Shown here: positions 4,745 through 5,206 of the stretch, one piece after another | Numbering within the stretch: position 1 is the first letter of the stretch | Layout: each line of letters opens with the position of its first letter | Made by a program: the position numbers and the translations under genes | NCBI GenBank assembly: GCA_024645155.1 | Contig: JAHEGF010000237.1 | Location: 1 to 5,206, forward strand | Direction of reading: 5' to 3' | DNA length: 5,206 bases | Origin: Phyllobacteriaceae bacterium | GTDB lineage: Bacteria > Pseudomonadota > Alphaproteobacteria > Rhizobiales > Rhizobiaceae | The notes under the pieces: model-generated | What the model saw: the letters and a program-made list of their open reading frames with translations, nothing else | Database searches by the model: none | What the model was told of the DNA's origin: nothing

Positions 4745-5206
4745 ATGACTGACGCTTCAATCGGCACAGCCGAACAACTGCGAGACCCGGGTTATACGCC
4801 GCCAATTGGTAAAGCGATACCGCTTGGCATTCAACATGTGCTTGCGATGTTCGCTTCCAATGTGACGCCAGCGATCATCGTGGCTGGTGCCGCCGGATTT
4901 GGGTTTGGTTCCAATTCGCCTGATTTCCCCAATCTCATCTACATGATCCAGATGTCGATGCTGTTTGCCGGCATTGCGACCCTGTTCCAGACGATCGGAA
5001 TGGGGCCGGTGGGTGCGCGACTTCCAATCGTCCAGGGAACCAGCTTTGCATTTTTACCGGTGATGATACCGGCGGTCGCCGGACAGGGTGTTGCCGGCAT
5101 GGCCGGATTGATGACCGGTGTTTTTATCGGCGGGCTTTTTCATGCCACGCTTGGAACGTTTATAGGCCGTATCCGCTTTGCCTTGCCTCCCCTGGTGACC
5201 GGACTG
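4745..5206 (+). CDS. NCS2-family nucleobase (uracil/xanthine/urate-type) permease, N-terminal part (runs off window)
   Basis: ATG 4745 opens 154 codons with no stop; the family is usually about 430-500 aa, so roughly the first third is present. It is an inner-membrane transporter that brings in purines or uracil with a cation. Seen: a short polar N-terminus, then likely membrane segments at about 26-52, 62-85, 94-112, 116-140 and from 145. Family marks are Q30-H31 in QHVLAMFASNVTPAIIVAG (the TM1 histidine, His31 in E. coli XanQ), FQTIGMGPVGARLP, and the TM3 motif QGTSFAF (97-103). By motif alignment A102 stands where XanQ has Asn93, a position reported to affect purine choice, so a broader xanthine/urate-type specificity is possible. 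The exact substrate cannot be told from this fragment. The ribosome site AAGGGG (4731-4736) supports the start. The gene is divergent from xthA. Confidence 0.88.
   Translation, partial: MTDASIGTAEQLRDPGYTPPIGKAIPLGIQHVLAMFASNVTPAIIVAGAAGFGFGSNSPDFPNLIYMIQMSMLFAGIATLFQTIGMGPVGARLPIVQGTSFAFLPVMIPAVAGQGVAGMAGLMTGVFIGGLFHATLGTFIGRIRFALPPLVTGL

Noticed and set aside
4470..4752. + strand frames opposite the xthA start (from 4470 and 4540)
   Set aside because: They are antisense to a gene with all catalytic motifs and overlap the permease start; no domain is visible.

Overview
The window reads as an ordinary chromosomal stretch from an alphaproteobacterium, most likely Hyphomicrobiales (Rhizobiales). 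The grounds are moderate-to-high GC content, a short-form IlvD with rhizobial-type sequence, a periplasmic Sel1-repeat protein resembling ExoR, and the company of valS, a DUF1330 protein and xthA. Genus cannot be fixed from this sequence. No mobile element, CRISPR array, tRNA, rRNA or phage gene was seen.

Layout, left to right. Positions 1-292 hold the 3' end of valS (valyl-tRNA synthetase, + strand). A 265-base gap follows, containing an 8-bp perfect inverted repeat around a TATAAG hexamer. Next come ilvD (558-2282, +; dihydroxy-acid dehydratase, 574 aa) and, overlapping its last 14 bases, a Sel1-repeat exported protein, probably ExoR (2269-3060, +). After a 27-base convergent junction three genes lie on the - strand: a DUF1330 protein (3088-3381), a 96-aa secreted cysteine-containing protein of unknown function (3431-3721), and xthA (exodeoxyribonuclease III, 3858-4646). 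The 98-base divergent gap 4647-4744 holds two small overlapping hairpins. From 4745 an NCS2-family purine/uracil permease gene runs rightward off the window after 154 codons.

How the genes relate. ilvD and exoR form an overlapping pair, so the ExoR-like protein may depend on translation of a branched-chain amino acid gene. Known ExoR proteins act in the periplasm as inhibitors of the ExoS-ChvI two-component system, which controls exopolysaccharide and motility. The small - strand genes look like separate or loosely linked units: the 96-aa gene has a good candidate extended -10 promoter of its own. xthA and the permease gene are divergent and share one short control region.

No clearly new biological system was found. 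The points most worth a second look are the ilvD/exoR overlap, the unnamed secreted five-cysteine protein, the inverted repeat upstream of ilvD, and the hairpin pair in the xthA leader.
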